From the NCBI GenBank assembly GCA_964540765.1, contig CAZINW010000008.1, forward strand, positions 1-64,000: a stretch of DNA of 64,000 nucleotides, read 5' to 3'. Below are positions 16,861 to 25,644 of the stretch, piece by piece. Below the pieces are notes generated by a model. It did no database searches. It worked only from the letters and a program-made list of their open reading frames with translations, and was not told where the DNA came from. Within the stretch, counting starts at the first letter, position 1. The number at the start of each line of letters is the position of its first letter. A program made the position numbers and the translations under genes. Source of the stretch: CAZJLN01 sp964540765 (GTDB lineage: Bacteria; Chloroflexota; Anaerolineae; Anaerolineales; Anaerolineaceae).

Positions 16861-16888
16861 CTTCAAAATTATTATAAAGAGGTATTCA

Positions 16889-18355
16889 TTGAAAATTCAA
16901 AAAGAGTTTACAGACGACCATCAAGTAAAAATCACTGCGGAGTTTGAGCCAGACCTGCTTGACCAGTACAAGCATAAAGCTGCCCGGAAATTGGCAGGAA
17001 AGACCAAAATACCCGGATTTCGACCCGGTAAAGCACCCTACCAGGTAATCTTATCTCAACTTGGTGAAATAGCTGTGTCCCAGGAAGCGATTGACTTGAT
17101 GCTGGAAGAAGAATATCCCAAGGTTATTGAGGAAGCTGACGTCAAACCATCTGGACCTGGAAATCTTGAAAAGGTCGAAAGCGAAAATCCCCCTGTGTTT
17201 TATTTCGTCATTCCTCTGGAGCCTGAAGTTGAATTAGGTGATTATCTGGGTTTACGCAAACTGTACGAGATGGAACCATTTGATGGTAAGAAAGTGGATG
17301 AATTCATCATGCAGGTGCGCCGCAATTCTGCAACGATTGTGCCTTTGGAGACTCCTGCAGAGGAAGGCAATGTTGTATTCCTTTCCTTGCATGCTGAATC
17401 AGATGATAAAGAGAACAACGTCTTAATTGAAAGCACACCCCAACAGGTGCTGATCCCAAGCGAAAAAGAAAAGAGTGAATCGGAGTGGCCTTTTACCGGA
17501 TTTGCTCGCAAACTGATAGGTCATAAAGCAGAAGAAAATGTGGTTATTACGCATAAATTCCCCAAAACCCACAAGGATGAACAATTCAGTGGTAAGAAAG
17601 TCACCTTCACTGCAAATGTCCAATCTGTAAAAGGATTGGAATTACCAGAACTTGAAGGAGAATTTCTGGAGAGTCTTGGCCCTTACGAGACAGCTGATCA
17701 ATTCCGGGAAACAGTCCAGAATAATATGGAAAAAGATCACCAATCTTCGTATGATGATGCCTATTATCTCGCGTTGATTGATGAAATCAGGCATTCCTCC
17801 AAGATAAAATATCCTCCCCAGGTATTGGAAGAAGAGATCGAAAAAGTCATTCGAAGGGTTGAGGCAGACTTAAAAAGGCAAAACCTGGATCTTGAAACCT
17901 ATCTCAAACTTCGCAAGACAGACAGGGAGAAATTTATTGAGGAAGAAGCCAAACCCGCTGCAATATCCCGCCTGGAGCGTTCGCTCGTAATGGATGCCTT
18001 TGCTGAGAAACAAGGCATTAAATTGGATGAAGATAAATTGAAATTGTCCATGGATCAGGTTCTCAGTGAACTGGTCATGGATGGCGATATTAATGAAATC
18101 CAAAAAGAAATGGGCAGTAAAAATTTTGCCAATGCAGTGACCATGGAGGCTGCCAATCGCCAGATGGAAATTGAGATCCGTAGTCACTTGAAGGCGATTG
18201 CCACCGGTGAAGAATATCCCAAAAAGGAAGAACCCGCTAAGATTGACGCGCAAACCGAAACTATTGCAGGCTCGCAGAACGACACCGACATGGTGGCAGT
18301 TGAGATCAATGAAAATGTCATCACTGAAAATGAAACAGATGAGGAAGTTAAATAG
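16889..18355 (+). CDS. tig: Trigger factor
   Basis: Ribosome-associated chaperone that binds nascent chains at the exit tunnel, with a peptidyl-prolyl isomerase domain. The 488-residue protein has the N-terminal ribosome-docking domain with the signature GFRPGKAP near residue 45, a central FKBP-like domain (about 150-250) and a C-terminal helical chaperone domain (about 255-430), followed by an acidic tail. The start is TTG at 16889 with AAAGAGG seven bases before it; no in-frame ATG fits better. It follows tRNA-Leu and precedes clpP, the usual tig-clpP order, but clpX is not next as in many genomes. The FKBP part looks divergent, so isomerase activity is uncertain. Confidence 0.93.
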   Translation: MKIQKEFTDDHQVKITAEFEPDLLDQYKHKAARKLAGKTKIPGFRPGKAPYQVILSQLGEIAVSQEAIDLMLEEEYPKVIEEADVKPSGPGNLEKVESENPPVFYFVIPLEPEVELGDYLGLRKLYEMEPFDGKKVDEFIMQVRRNSATIVPLETPAEEGNVVFLSLHAESDDKENNVLIESTPQQVLIPSEKEKSESEWPFTGFARKLIGHKAEENVVITHKFPKTHKDEQFSGKKVTFTANVQSVKGLELPELEGEFLESLGPYETADQFRETVQNNMEKDHQSSYDDAYYLALIDEIRHSSKIKYPPQVLEEEIEKVIRRVEADLKRQNLDLETYLKLRKTDREKFIEEEAKPAAISRLERSLVMDAFAEKQGIKLDEDKLKLSMDQVLSELVMDGDINEIQKEMGSKNFANAVTMEAANRQMEIEIRSHLKAIATGEEYPKKEEPAKIDAQTETIAGSQNDTDMVAVEINENVITENETDEEVK

Positions 18356-18408
18356 CTAACTTTTTTCAGCAGATGACAGATCAGAATTATTAGAAAGGAA
18401 ATGTAAAA

Positions 18409-19011
18409 ATGTCTACTGAGTTCAAATCTGTTATACCAATGGTGGTTGAATCATCAAGCCACGGTGAACGGGCTTATGATATTTATTCCTTATTATTGAA
18501 GGAACGTATTGTTTTCCTCGGCTCAGCCATTAATGACCAGATTGCCAATTTAACCGTCGCGCAATTGCTATATCTGAGTAGAGAGGACCCTGAAAAAAGC
18601 ATCCAGATGTATATCAATTCACCTGGAGGGCAAATCTATGCCGGCATGGCCATCCTTGACACGATGCAGATGATCTCCAATAAAATCAGTACTGTCGCTG
18701 TCGGCGTAACCGCAAGTTTTGGCACAGTTTTGCTTGCTGCTGGCGCAAAAGGACAACGCTATGCCTTGCCGCATGCGACCATCCATATGCACCAACCGCT
18801 CGGTGGCGCTGAAGGTCAAGCTTCAGATATTGAGATTCAAGCACGTGAAATCCTGCGCCTCAAACAACACTTGAATGAATTTCTTTCCGAGGTTACCGGT
18901 CAATCGATTGAAGTCATTGAAAAGGACACAGACCGTAACTTCTATATGGATGCAGAACAGGCAGTCAATTATGGGCTTGTTGATAAAGTACTACACCCGC
19001 CCAAGAAATAA
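18409..19011 (+). CDS. clpP: ATP-dependent Clp protease proteolytic subunit
   Basis: Serine protease that forms the tetradecameric chamber used with ClpX or ClpA/C ATPases. The 200-residue length is typical. The catalytic triad is Ser103 (VTASFG; most ClpP have AASM here), His128 (IHMHQPLGG) and Asp173 (EKDTDRN). The oxyanion motif SPGGQIYAG is at about 71-79. The start ATG follows AGAAAGGA. It lies 53 bases after tig with no terminator, so they probably share a transcript. No ATPase partner is encoded nearby, so ClpX or ClpC must lie elsewhere in the genome. Confidence 0.95.
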   Translation: MSTEFKSVIPMVVESSSHGERAYDIYSLLLKERIVFLGSAINDQIANLTVAQLLYLSREDPEKSIQMYINSPGGQIYAGMAILDTMQMISNKISTVAVGVTASFGTVLLAAGAKGQRYALPHATIHMHQPLGGAEGQASDIEIQAREILRLKQHLNEFLSEVTGQSIEVIEKDTDRNFYMDAEQAVNYGLVDKVLHPPKK

Positions 19012-19034
19012 GCAAAACCATCCAATATCTCAAG

Positions 19035-19065
19035 GATGCCGGATCGCTCATCGCCCTCCGGCATC
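19035..19065 (+). other. Hairpin between clpP and the HAD-IIA gene
   Basis: GATGCCGGA (19035-19043) and TCCGGCATC (19057-19065) form a perfect 9-bp stem with a 13-nt loop. No T run follows, so it is not a standard terminator. It may stabilise the clpP mRNA end or partly separate expression of the two genes. Confidence 0.5.
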
Positions 19066-19085
19066 TGTATATTAGGAGATTAATA

Positions 19086-19883
19086 ATGATCCTTGATAAA
19101 TTTTCAAAGCTGAAAGCTCTTATTCTTGATATGGATGGGGTTTTATGGCGGGATTCTGAGCCAATTGGAAATCTGGCATCAATTTTTCAGAGGATCAACT
19201 CTCTGAGTTTGAAATTTGTACTTACAACCAACAACGCGACAAAAAACATCGATGAATATCTGGAAAAATTAGCTGGTTTTGGTGTTTACCTGGATCGGAA
19301 CCAGGTCGTGAGTTCCTCACAAGCGACAGGCGCTTTCCTCAGCAGGAGTTTTCCTCATAAAGGTAATATTTTTGTAGTCGGACCGTCAAGTTTAAAATAC
19401 ACCCTGCTGGAGTATGGTTTTAATCATGTGGACAACCCAATGAATCATCCTGTACTGGCAGTTGTCGCAAGTTTGGACCGTGAACTGACCTATGAAAAAC
19501 TGGCTGTGGCAACCTCCCTCGTGCGCAGCGGTGTGCCACTCATAGGAACGAATCCTGATATCACCTACCCCACACCCACTGGACTCATTCCCGGAGCCGG
19601 AACCATTGTGCGAGCCATTGAAACAGCCTCAGAAAAAGAAGCCACAATTATTGGCAAACCAAAACCCGAGCTTTTCCTGATGGCAATGGAGATGATGAAA
19701 GTCAGCCCAGAAGAAACCATGGCAGTCGGAGATCGCCTTGAAACGGACATCGCCGGAGCGCAGGCACTTGGTTGCTTATCTGCACTGGTCTTATCTGGAA
19801 CATCAACGCTTGAACAAGTCCGGCAATGGCACCCTCAACCTGATTTAATTGTGGCTGATCTGGAAACCTTGGTAAGTACATGA
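19086..19883 (+). CDS. HAD-IIA family phosphatase (NagD-like)
   Basis: A 265-residue HAD hydrolase of subclass IIA, a family that includes NagD nucleotide phosphatase and phosphoglycolate phosphatases. Motif I is LILDMDGVLW, motif II is FVLTTNNATKN, motif III lysine is in IIGKPKPELF, and motif IV is MAVGDRLETDIAGA. The cap lies between motifs II and III (about residues 70-180). AGGAGA precedes ATG 19086. Its stop overlaps the rlmN start in an ATGA arrangement, so the two are translationally coupled. Substrate unknown; a housekeeping metabolite-repair role is plausible. A paralogue lies at 41283-42062. Confidence 0.88.
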   Translation: MILDKFSKLKALILDMDGVLWRDSEPIGNLASIFQRINSLSLKFVLTTNNATKNIDEYLEKLAGFGVYLDRNQVVSSSQATGAFLSRSFPHKGNIFVVGPSSLKYTLLEYGFNHVDNPMNHPVLAVVASLDRELTYEKLAVATSLVRSGVPLIGTNPDITYPTPTGLIPGAGTIVRAIETASEKEATIIGKPKPELFLMAMEMMKVSPEETMAVGDRLETDIAGAQALGCLSALVLSGTSTLEQVRQWHPQPDLIVADLETLVST

Positions 19884-20923
19884 AAAAGCTGATCCTTGAC
19901 CTCACCCCAGGAGGAATTTCTTCATGGCTTTTTGAAAGATTCGAACCACATTACCGTGAAGCACAAATTTGGGCAGGGTTATACAAACATTATTTAACTG
20001 ATTTTAATGATTTTTCAAATCTCTCAAAAACACTAAAGGCGGCATTATCGGATGCCTTTACCATCATGCCATTAATACCCATGGCACTGTTGAAATCCAA
20101 GGATGGCTTTACCGAGAAGACTTTGTTTGCACTACCAGATGGAGCCATGATTGAGACCGTACTGATGCGCTACAATGCGCGCAACTCGCTTTGCATCTCA
20201 ACCCAGTCAGGTTGTGCAATGGGCTGTTCTTTCTGTGCCACAGGACAGATGGGATTCACACGCCATCTGAGTTCCGGTGAGATCATTGCGCAGGTTCTTC
20301 ATTTCGAACGCTATTTGCGTGAGAAAAATGAGCATCTTACGAACATTGTTTTGATGGGAATGGGTGAACCATTTCACAATTACGATGCCAGTATCTCCGC
20401 AATCCGCAGGCTCAACGACCCTGACGGTTTCAATATGGGAGCCAGGCGTTTCACCATCAGTACTGTGGGTCTTGTACCCAGGATCAAGCAATTTGCTGAA
20501 GAGAATTTGCAGGCTAATTTGGCAATCAGCTTGCATGCGGCAGGGGATGAACTGCGATCAAGCCTTGTCCCCATGAATCGTATCTATCCGATTTTGCAGC
20601 TTATGCAGGCATGCAGGTATTATCTGGATAAAACCAATCGGCGCATTACGTTTGAATATGCCCTGATTGAAGGCGTCAACGATTCTGAGAGCCACGCCAG
20701 AGCCCTTGCGGATCTTTTAAGTGGTTTATTATGTCATGTAAATTTAATTGCGTTAAATCCCACCAGAGGCTATCAAAATACAGGTACAAAGCCAAAACAG
20801 GTGGAAGCGTTCATGCAGATCCTGGTCTCTAAAAATATTCAGACAACCATCCGTCTGCGCAGGGGCATTGAGATACAAGCCGGATGTGGACAGTTGGCTT
20901 ACCTTGCGAGCCCCATGTTATAA
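19880..20923 (+). CDS. rlmN: Dual-specificity RNA methyltransferase RlmN
   Basis: Radical SAM enzyme that methylates C2 of A2503 in 23S rRNA, and in many bacteria A37 of some tRNAs. The 347 residues fit the family. The [4Fe-4S] motif is CAMGCSFC (CxxxCxxC) with ATGQMGF behind it. The SAM-binding segments NIVLMGMGEPFHNYD and ISTVGLVP are present, as is the C-terminal methyl-carrying cysteine in IEIQAGCGQLA. It starts within the stop of the HAD gene (ATGA overlap). ftsY begins 11 bases after its stop. Identification is firm. Confidence 0.95.
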   Translation: MKKLILDLTPGGISSWLFERFEPHYREAQIWAGLYKHYLTDFNDFSNLSKTLKAALSDAFTIMPLIPMALLKSKDGFTEKTLFALPDGAMIETVLMRYNARNSLCISTQSGCAMGCSFCATGQMGFTRHLSSGEIIAQVLHFERYLREKNEHLTNIVLMGMGEPFHNYDASISAIRRLNDPDGFNMGARRFTISTVGLVPRIKQFAEENLQANLAISLHAAGDELRSSLVPMNRIYPILQLMQACRYYLDKTNRRITFEYALIEGVNDSESHARALADLLSGLLCHVNLIALNPTRGYQNTGTKPKQVEAFMQILVSKNIQTTIRLRRGIEIQAGCGQLAYLASPML

Positions 20924-20933
20924 TCACAGCGCC

Positions 20934-21842
20934 ATGGCAGATACATTAAAAAAATGGAAAGATGGATTATTACGTACCAGGGATGTCACCTTTGGACGCA
21001 TTTCATCATTCTTTGGCGCCACTCAAATCAACCAAACGACCTGGGATGAACTGGAAACTTTACTGATCCAGGCAGATATTGGCATGCAAACAAGCCTGTC
21101 GATCATTGAAGAATGTCAGCAAGAAGTTCAAAAACAAGGTTATACCAAAACCGACCAGTTAAGCAGTTTTGTCAGGCAAGCTTTATTGAACAGATTGGAT
21201 CTACGGCAGGAGATTGTTTTTCATGAAAAACCTGCCATCATCCTCCTGGTAGGGGTGAACGGGTCAGGGAAAACCACCACTGCTGCCAAACTTGCATATC
21301 TTTACAAACAACAGCAAAAGAAAACCTTGTTGATCGCAGCGGATACCTACCGGGCGGCTGCGATCGATCAGCTGCGTGTCTGGTGCGAAAGGCTGGATGT
21401 GCCCCTTGTCGCAGGTCAACAGGACGGAGATCCGGGCGCTGTCACTTATGATGGAATTGTCTCAGGTATTTCACGTAACATGGACATTATCATCGTAGAT
21501 ACAGCAGGCAGGTTGCATACAAGATATAACCTCATGGAAGAGATCAAGAAAGTCTATCGGGTTGCCAATAAAGCCATGCCTGGTGCACCCCATGCATCCT
21601 GGCTGGTTCTGGATGCGACCACAGGGCAGAACGCGCTACAGCAGGCACGTGCTTTCAAAGATGCAGTTAATTTAACGGGCGTCATCCTTACCAAATTGGA
21701 TTCTTCCGCCAAGGGCGGTATGGCATTTGCAGTTAAGGAACAGGTTGGATTGCCAATTTTATATGCAGGTCTGGGAGAAAAATTGGATGATCTGCAAGTT
21801 TTTGACCGGCAGGCTTTTGTGGATGGAATTTTTAACACTTAG
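20934..21842 (+). CDS. ftsY: Signal recognition particle receptor FtsY
   Basis: SRP GTPase at the membrane that docks the SRP-ribosome complex to the translocon. From ATG 20934 the protein has 302 residues, the bare NG core without the long acidic A domain of E. coli FtsY. G motifs seen: the P-loop GVNGSGKTTTAAKLA near residue 107, DTYRAAAIDQLR, DTAGRLHTRYNLMEEI, TKLDSSAKGG and AGLGEKLDDL. I prefer ATG 20934 because the N domain begins there; the reading frame stays open further upstream inside rlmN. No Shine-Dalgarno is visible, and TATAAT sits at 20919-20924, overlapping the rlmN stop. prfB follows at once. Confidence 0.93.
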   Translation: MADTLKKWKDGLLRTRDVTFGRISSFFGATQINQTTWDELETLLIQADIGMQTSLSIIEECQQEVQKQGYTKTDQLSSFVRQALLNRLDLRQEIVFHEKPAIILLVGVNGSGKTTTAAKLAYLYKQQQKKTLLIAADTYRAAAIDQLRVWCERLDVPLVAGQQDGDPGAVTYDGIVSGISRNMDIIIVDTAGRLHTRYNLMEEIKKVYRVANKAMPGAPHASWLVLDATTGQNALQQARAFKDAVNLTGVILTKLDSSAKGGMAFAVKEQVGLPILYAGLGEKLDDLQVFDRQAFVDGIFNT

Positions 21843-21855
21843 TTTCGGAGAAATA

Positions 21856-22936
21856 ATGAGTGAATTGATGGATAGATTGTCCTCTCTACAAGGAAAATTA
21901 TTGACACTTCAGGAGCATCTTTGACTTACCTGAAAAGAAATCCGAACTTGTCAAATTAGAGAATCAAATTGAATCCACTGACTTTTGGACTGATCATGAA
22001 AACGCCCAGTCCGTCATGAAACGTATCTCCACGTTAAAAAACCTTTTAAATGAGTGGCACCAATTAGAAAAGAAAATCAGCGACACAAAGGAACTGGCTG
22101 AACTCGATGAAGAGTCTTTCCATGGCGAGTTATTATCAACCCTGGTCGATCTGGAGAAAGTCATAGAGCAGAAAGAACTCGAAGTTCTCCTTTCAGGACC
22201 CTATGACCGGGGAAATGCCATTCTGGCAATCCATGCCGGTGCCGGGGGTACAGACTCCCAGGATTGGGCTGCCATGCTTGAAAGAATGTATTTGCGCTGG
22301 GCTGAGCTGCGTGGGTACGAGACAGAAGTTCTGGATCGGACAGTTGGAGAAGAAGCCGGCATAAAAAGTGTGACCATTTCCTTCTCAGGTTCAATGGCTT
22401 ATGGCTATTTGCATTCTGAGAAAGGTGTTCATCGCCTGGTAAGGTTGTCCCCTTTTGACGCAGCGCATCGCCGCCATACCTCTTTTGCCCTGGTGGAAGT
22501 ACTTCCGGAAATTGAGGACACTGGTGGGGTTTTAATCCCTCCCGAAGACATTAAGATTGAAGTCTATAAATCCTCGGGTGCAGGTGGTCAGAATGTTCAA
22601 AAGAATATGACTGCGGTCAGGATCATTCATCTTCCGACAGGACTGGTCGTTACCTGTCAGAATGAGCGCTCACAAACCCAGAACAGGGAAAATGCCATGA
22701 AAGTTTTACGGGCAAGGCTGTTGGAGATCAAACAGACTGAACAAGCTGAAACCTTAGCAGAGCTGCGCGGCGAATATACCAAGGCGGAATGGGGCAGCCA
22801 GATCAGGTCCTATGTTTTGCATCCCTACCAGATGGTTAAAGATCACAGGACAGATTTTGAAACAAGCAATACACAATCTGTCCTGGATGGAGAAATTGAT
22901 CCGTTTATTGACGCTTATTTAAAGACCGTGAAATAA
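21856..22936 (+). CDS. prfB: Peptide chain release factor 2, expressed by programmed +1 frameshift
   Basis: RF2 ends translation at UGA and UAA. The gene is split into two frames: 22 codons from ATG 21856 run to an in-frame TGA (21922-21924), and the main frame resumes at GAC 21923 and ends at 22936, giving about 359 residues. The shift site is the classic CTT TGA C with an AGGAG sequence three bases before CTT, so RF2 regulates its own synthesis. The main part contains the stop-codon-recognition tripeptide SPF (VRLSPFDAAHRR) and the catalytic GGQ (SSGAGGQNVQKN). The N-terminal helices precede them as in other RF2. GGAG lies before the ATG. It follows ftsY by 13 bases. Confidence 0.97.
21911..21925 (+). 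promoter_or_regulatory. RF2 +1 frameshift (recoding) signal
   Basis: AGGAG (21911-21915), three bases, CTT (21919-21921), the zero-frame stop TGA (21922-21924) and C at 21925. The order and spacing match the known prfB frameshift element, in which the internal Shine-Dalgarno-like sequence pushes the ribosome forward by one base at CUU-UGA. Confidence 0.93.
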
Positions 22937-22940
22937 CTGG

Positions 22941-23909
22941 TTAATCCAGTTTGTCTGCCAGCCTCAATAAGTCCATGTTAAGTTGCTTTTTATTCGCCAC
23001 AACTACTTCTAACGGGGTTGTCACAATTTCATCGGATTTAATCCCGACTAAAACGCCATATTCGCCACGATCAATGGCTTCGATGGCACCCTCTCCTAAA
23101 CGACTGGCAAGGATGCGATCAAATGCACTTGGTTCACCACCGCGTTGTACATGTCCTAAAATCGTTGATCGTATACTGAAACCCAATCGCTCACGATTCT
23201 CTTTAAAATATTGGGTAAGAGCAGCAGCATTATACTTTGCACCCTCAGCCACAACCACAATGGCGTGTTCTTTTCCTTTTTCATAAGCCTCGTGAAGCAA
23301 TTCAGCCAAGGCTTCAAGGTCAGTTTCAACTTCTGGCAATATAATAGCTTCTGCGCCGCCGGCAATGCCAGACATCAGCGCCAGATACCCGCAGTTCCTA
23401 CCCATCACCTCGAGCAGGAAAGCGCGTTGATGCGATGAAGCGGTCACTTTCAATCTATCCAAAGCCTCCAGGGCAATATTTAAAGCAGTATCAACACCAA
23501 TCGTCGTTGTCGATCCATAAAGGTCGTTATCGATGGTTGAGGCAATCCCAATAACATTGAAACCCATCTTGTGGAGTTCATAATTCCCTGTCTGAGAACC
23601 ATTACCGCCGATGACAATTAAAGCATCAATACCCACTCTGTTTAGATTGCGAATGGCAAGTAATCGACCTTCAACAGTTAAGAATTCGTCGCAACGGGCA
23701 CTGCCTAAAACTGTTCCACCCCTTTGCAAAATACCCCCAACGTCACGAGTACCCATCTGGGAGATGGTACCGGCTATCAATCCCTTGTAACCATCCTTAA
23801 CGCCATACATTTCCCAGCCTTTTGCTATGCCGCAACGAATGCAGGCACGTATGGCAGCATTCATGCCGGGGGCATCTCCACCGCTAGTTAATACCGCAAC
23901 TCTTTTCAT
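22941..23909 (-). CDS. pfkA: 6-phosphofructokinase with Asn103 in place of the Mg-binding Asp
   Basis: Phosphorylates fructose 6-phosphate in glycolysis. The 322-residue protein (ATG 23909, AAAGGAGA before it) aligns along its length with bacterial PfkA. It has the ATP-binding GGDAPGMNAAIR at residues 10-21, the catalytic TIDND with Asp127 and Asp129, the sugar-phosphate segment MGRNCGYLAL and the GHVQRGGEPSAFDR region. Two specificity positions are unusual: GGNGS at 101-105 has Asn103 where E. coli has the Mg-binding Asp103, and residue 124 is Ser, where ATP enzymes have Gly and PPi enzymes Lys. Gly104 argues for ATP over PPi. It converges with prfB, leaving only four bases between stops. 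Confidence 0.9.
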   Translation of the reverse strand: MKRVAVLTSGGDAPGMNAAIRACIRCGIAKGWEMYGVKDGYKGLIAGTISQMGTRDVGGILQRGGTVLGSARCDEFLTVEGRLLAIRNLNRVGIDALIVIGGNGSQTGNYELHKMGFNVIGIASTIDNDLYGSTTTIGVDTALNIALEALDRLKVTASSHQRAFLLEVMGRNCGYLALMSGIAGGAEAIILPEVETDLEALAELLHEAYEKGKEHAIVVVAEGAKYNAAALTQYFKENRERLGFSIRSTILGHVQRGGEPSAFDRILASRLGEGAIEAIDRGEYGVLVGIKSDEIVTTPLEVVVANKKQLNMDLLRLADKLD

Positions 23910-23990
23910 GATTGCTTCTCCTTTTAATGCAAATAATTGTTCCGGAGTTCTTGTCAATGATTATAATCCACACAAATTGATAATATCCAT

Positions 23991-24018
23991 GCTAAACTAA
24001 GTTTGCTAAACTAAGTTA
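23991..24018. repeat. 14-bp tandem duplication upstream of the response regulator
   Basis: GCTAAACTAAGTTT (23991-24004) is followed at once by GCTAAACTAAGTTA (24005-24018), 13 of 14 identical. It lies 25 bases before the ATG of the response regulator and could be a paired binding site. Confidence 0.6.
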
Positions 24019-24042
24019 AACTGAATAATTGATGAGGAAATT

Positions 24043-24834
24043 ATGAAAAGTGACATAAATGTAGCAATAATTGAAGATGATCTTTACTCTTTGAATTGGA
24101 TGTCTCTTTTGCTTGTGCGGGATTGGCGCACAAGGGTGATCGCCGAAGTATCAAATCAAAAACAATTGAATGAATTTATTAAAGATGACAGGATTCATCT
24201 CGATATTGTATTAATGGATGTCAACATCTTCGGGAACACTTTCAATTTTGAAGAAACCTGTGCGGAATTTAATGATATGCAAAGGGATTTCAAAGTTTTA
24301 TGCATCGGCTGCCAGGCTGACAAAAAAGCTTTCAGATATTTGGATCAAGAAAAATTCAGTGGTTTTATTTTGAAACAAGAGATTGGATATTCTCTTGGAT
24401 GGGCTATATCTTTTGCTGCTGAAGGTGCATTTCTGTTAACACCCAGCACATTGGCGCTGGCACATGGATTGGGTTTTTCCGTTCCTGCCGATAAGCTTGT
24501 CCTTTCAGGTCGGTCTCAGTTTCCAGGAATTACCGACCGTGAATCTGAAGTGGCACGCCTGGCAATTATTTTTAGCCTTGGAAGGCGTGATTTGGCGGAC
24601 GAATTGAAGATCAGCGATCAGTGGGGTTACGGATTGGTCAGTGAACTTTATACCAAATTGGGTCTGGGAGATCTGTTTACAGGCAAAATGGATCTTCAGA
24701 CATATTTTGGTGATAATGCGATCATCCAGAGCCATATCGACGAGATCATATCTCAACTGGGTCCATCAAAAAAAGCCAGGGATTTGGAAACTTTGGCTTT
24801 CCACCTGCTAACCATGCCCGATTTTGAAGATTAA
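24043..24834 (+). CDS. Response-regulator-like protein with receiver domain and LuxR-like C terminus
   Basis: A 263-residue protein. Residues about 5-125 resemble a receiver domain: acidic pair IIEDD, a putative phospho-acceptor Asp near residue 59 in DIVLMDVNI, and the lysine in GFILKQE. The usual Thr/Ser after strand 4 is replaced in VLCIGCQA, so signalling may be atypical. Residues about 165-225 (ITDRESEVARLAIIFSLGRR and DLADELKISD, given in part) resemble a GerE/LuxR-type helix-turn-helix. GAGGAAATT precedes the ATG. No histidine kinase is adjacent, so it would be an orphan regulator. A 14-bp tandem repeat lies just upstream and may be its own binding site, which is a guess. Confidence 0.7.
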   Translation: MKSDINVAIIEDDLYSLNWMSLLLVRDWRTRVIAEVSNQKQLNEFIKDDRIHLDIVLMDVNIFGNTFNFEETCAEFNDMQRDFKVLCIGCQADKKAFRYLDQEKFSGFILKQEIGYSLGWAISFAAEGAFLLTPSTLALAHGLGFSVPADKLVLSGRSQFPGITDRESEVARLAIIFSLGRRDLADELKISDQWGYGLVSELYTKLGLGDLFTGKMDLQTYFGDNAIIQSHIDEIISQLGPSKKARDLETLAFHLLTMPDFED

Positions 24835-24850
24835 TAGATGGGGAGCCCGC

Positions 24851-25486
24851 TTATTCAAGGGTTTCCAGCAGCACCCTTGCAGGCGCACCATCCCTGCCCT
24901 TGATATTTAATGGGAGGCAAATCAACCTGTATTCTCCCGGCTCCACCATGGTTAGGTCAAGACCCTCAATAACGATGACTTCCGCACTCAATAGGATTGA
25001 ATGAGGGGTTTGCGTATCGTCAAAGGATGCAATCGACAAATAATCAATCCCTGCCACCTCAATCCCATAGTCAACAAGCCATTGAGCGCCACTTCCATCC
25101 AGGGCGACATAATCCTTGGAAAACTGAATTGCTCGCTTTGACCATACCTTGGAATTGCGAGTCTTAAATAGAATTCTTGAAGTCCGAGGGAGGTTGCATG
25201 CAGCAAGAACTTCAGATGTGATCACATCAACATCCTCACTTATTTCGATGATCGAGGCTTCCCCTATGAGTTTCTCCAGATTCAACTGATCAATGGATTT
25301 TCCATCTTTCAGGAAATGTACTGGTGCATCTACATGGGTTCCAGAATGCGCACACATATGGATCATGGTGATGTTTGACTCAGATCCTGTGTCCACTTGC
25401 CCCAGCCAATCCAACCTCACTTTGGGATCTCCTGGCCAAACAGGCAAATTTTCATCAATCGGTTTTGATATATCTATAAAAGGCAT
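24851..25486 (-). CDS. Cyclase family protein (kynurenine formamidase-like metal hydrolase)
   Basis: A 211-residue protein of the cyclase/arylformamidase family, metal-dependent hydrolases that include KynB and isatin hydrolase. The signature metal-binding motif HSGTHVDAPVHF is at about residues 46-57, with PVWPGDP near the N terminus and AGIDYLSI and EGLDL further on, as in KynB. I chose ATG 25486 because AAAGGAG lies seven bases before it; an upstream GTG at 25504 would place that ribosome binding site inside the gene. No tryptophan or other aromatic catabolic genes are nearby, so the substrate is open. It converges with the response regulator. Confidence 0.85.
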   Translation of the reverse strand: MPFIDISKPIDENLPVWPGDPKVRLDWLGQVDTGSESNITMIHMCAHSGTHVDAPVHFLKDGKSIDQLNLEKLIGEASIIEISEDVDVITSEVLAACNLPRTSRILFKTRNSKVWSKRAIQFSKDYVALDGSGAQWLVDYGIEVAGIDYLSIASFDDTQTPHSILLSAEVIVIEGLDLTMVEPGEYRLICLPLNIKGRDGAPARVLLETLE

Positions 25487-25644
25487 CAAAAACTCCTTTC
25501 CCACAAGTGTAGGTCATATAATATCAGCCAAATCCATCACCATTTTGCTTCTGATTATACTAGAGCACTGTTTTTTTTATGAAATTGATAGTCTTGGAGA
25601 GTCTTTGACTTTATAATTGACACATCAAAAATGGAGCATTTAAG

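Noticed and set aside
22016..22936. Truncated RF2 starting at 22016
   Set aside because: The upstream leader and the CTT TGA C shift site show that the real gene begins at 21856.
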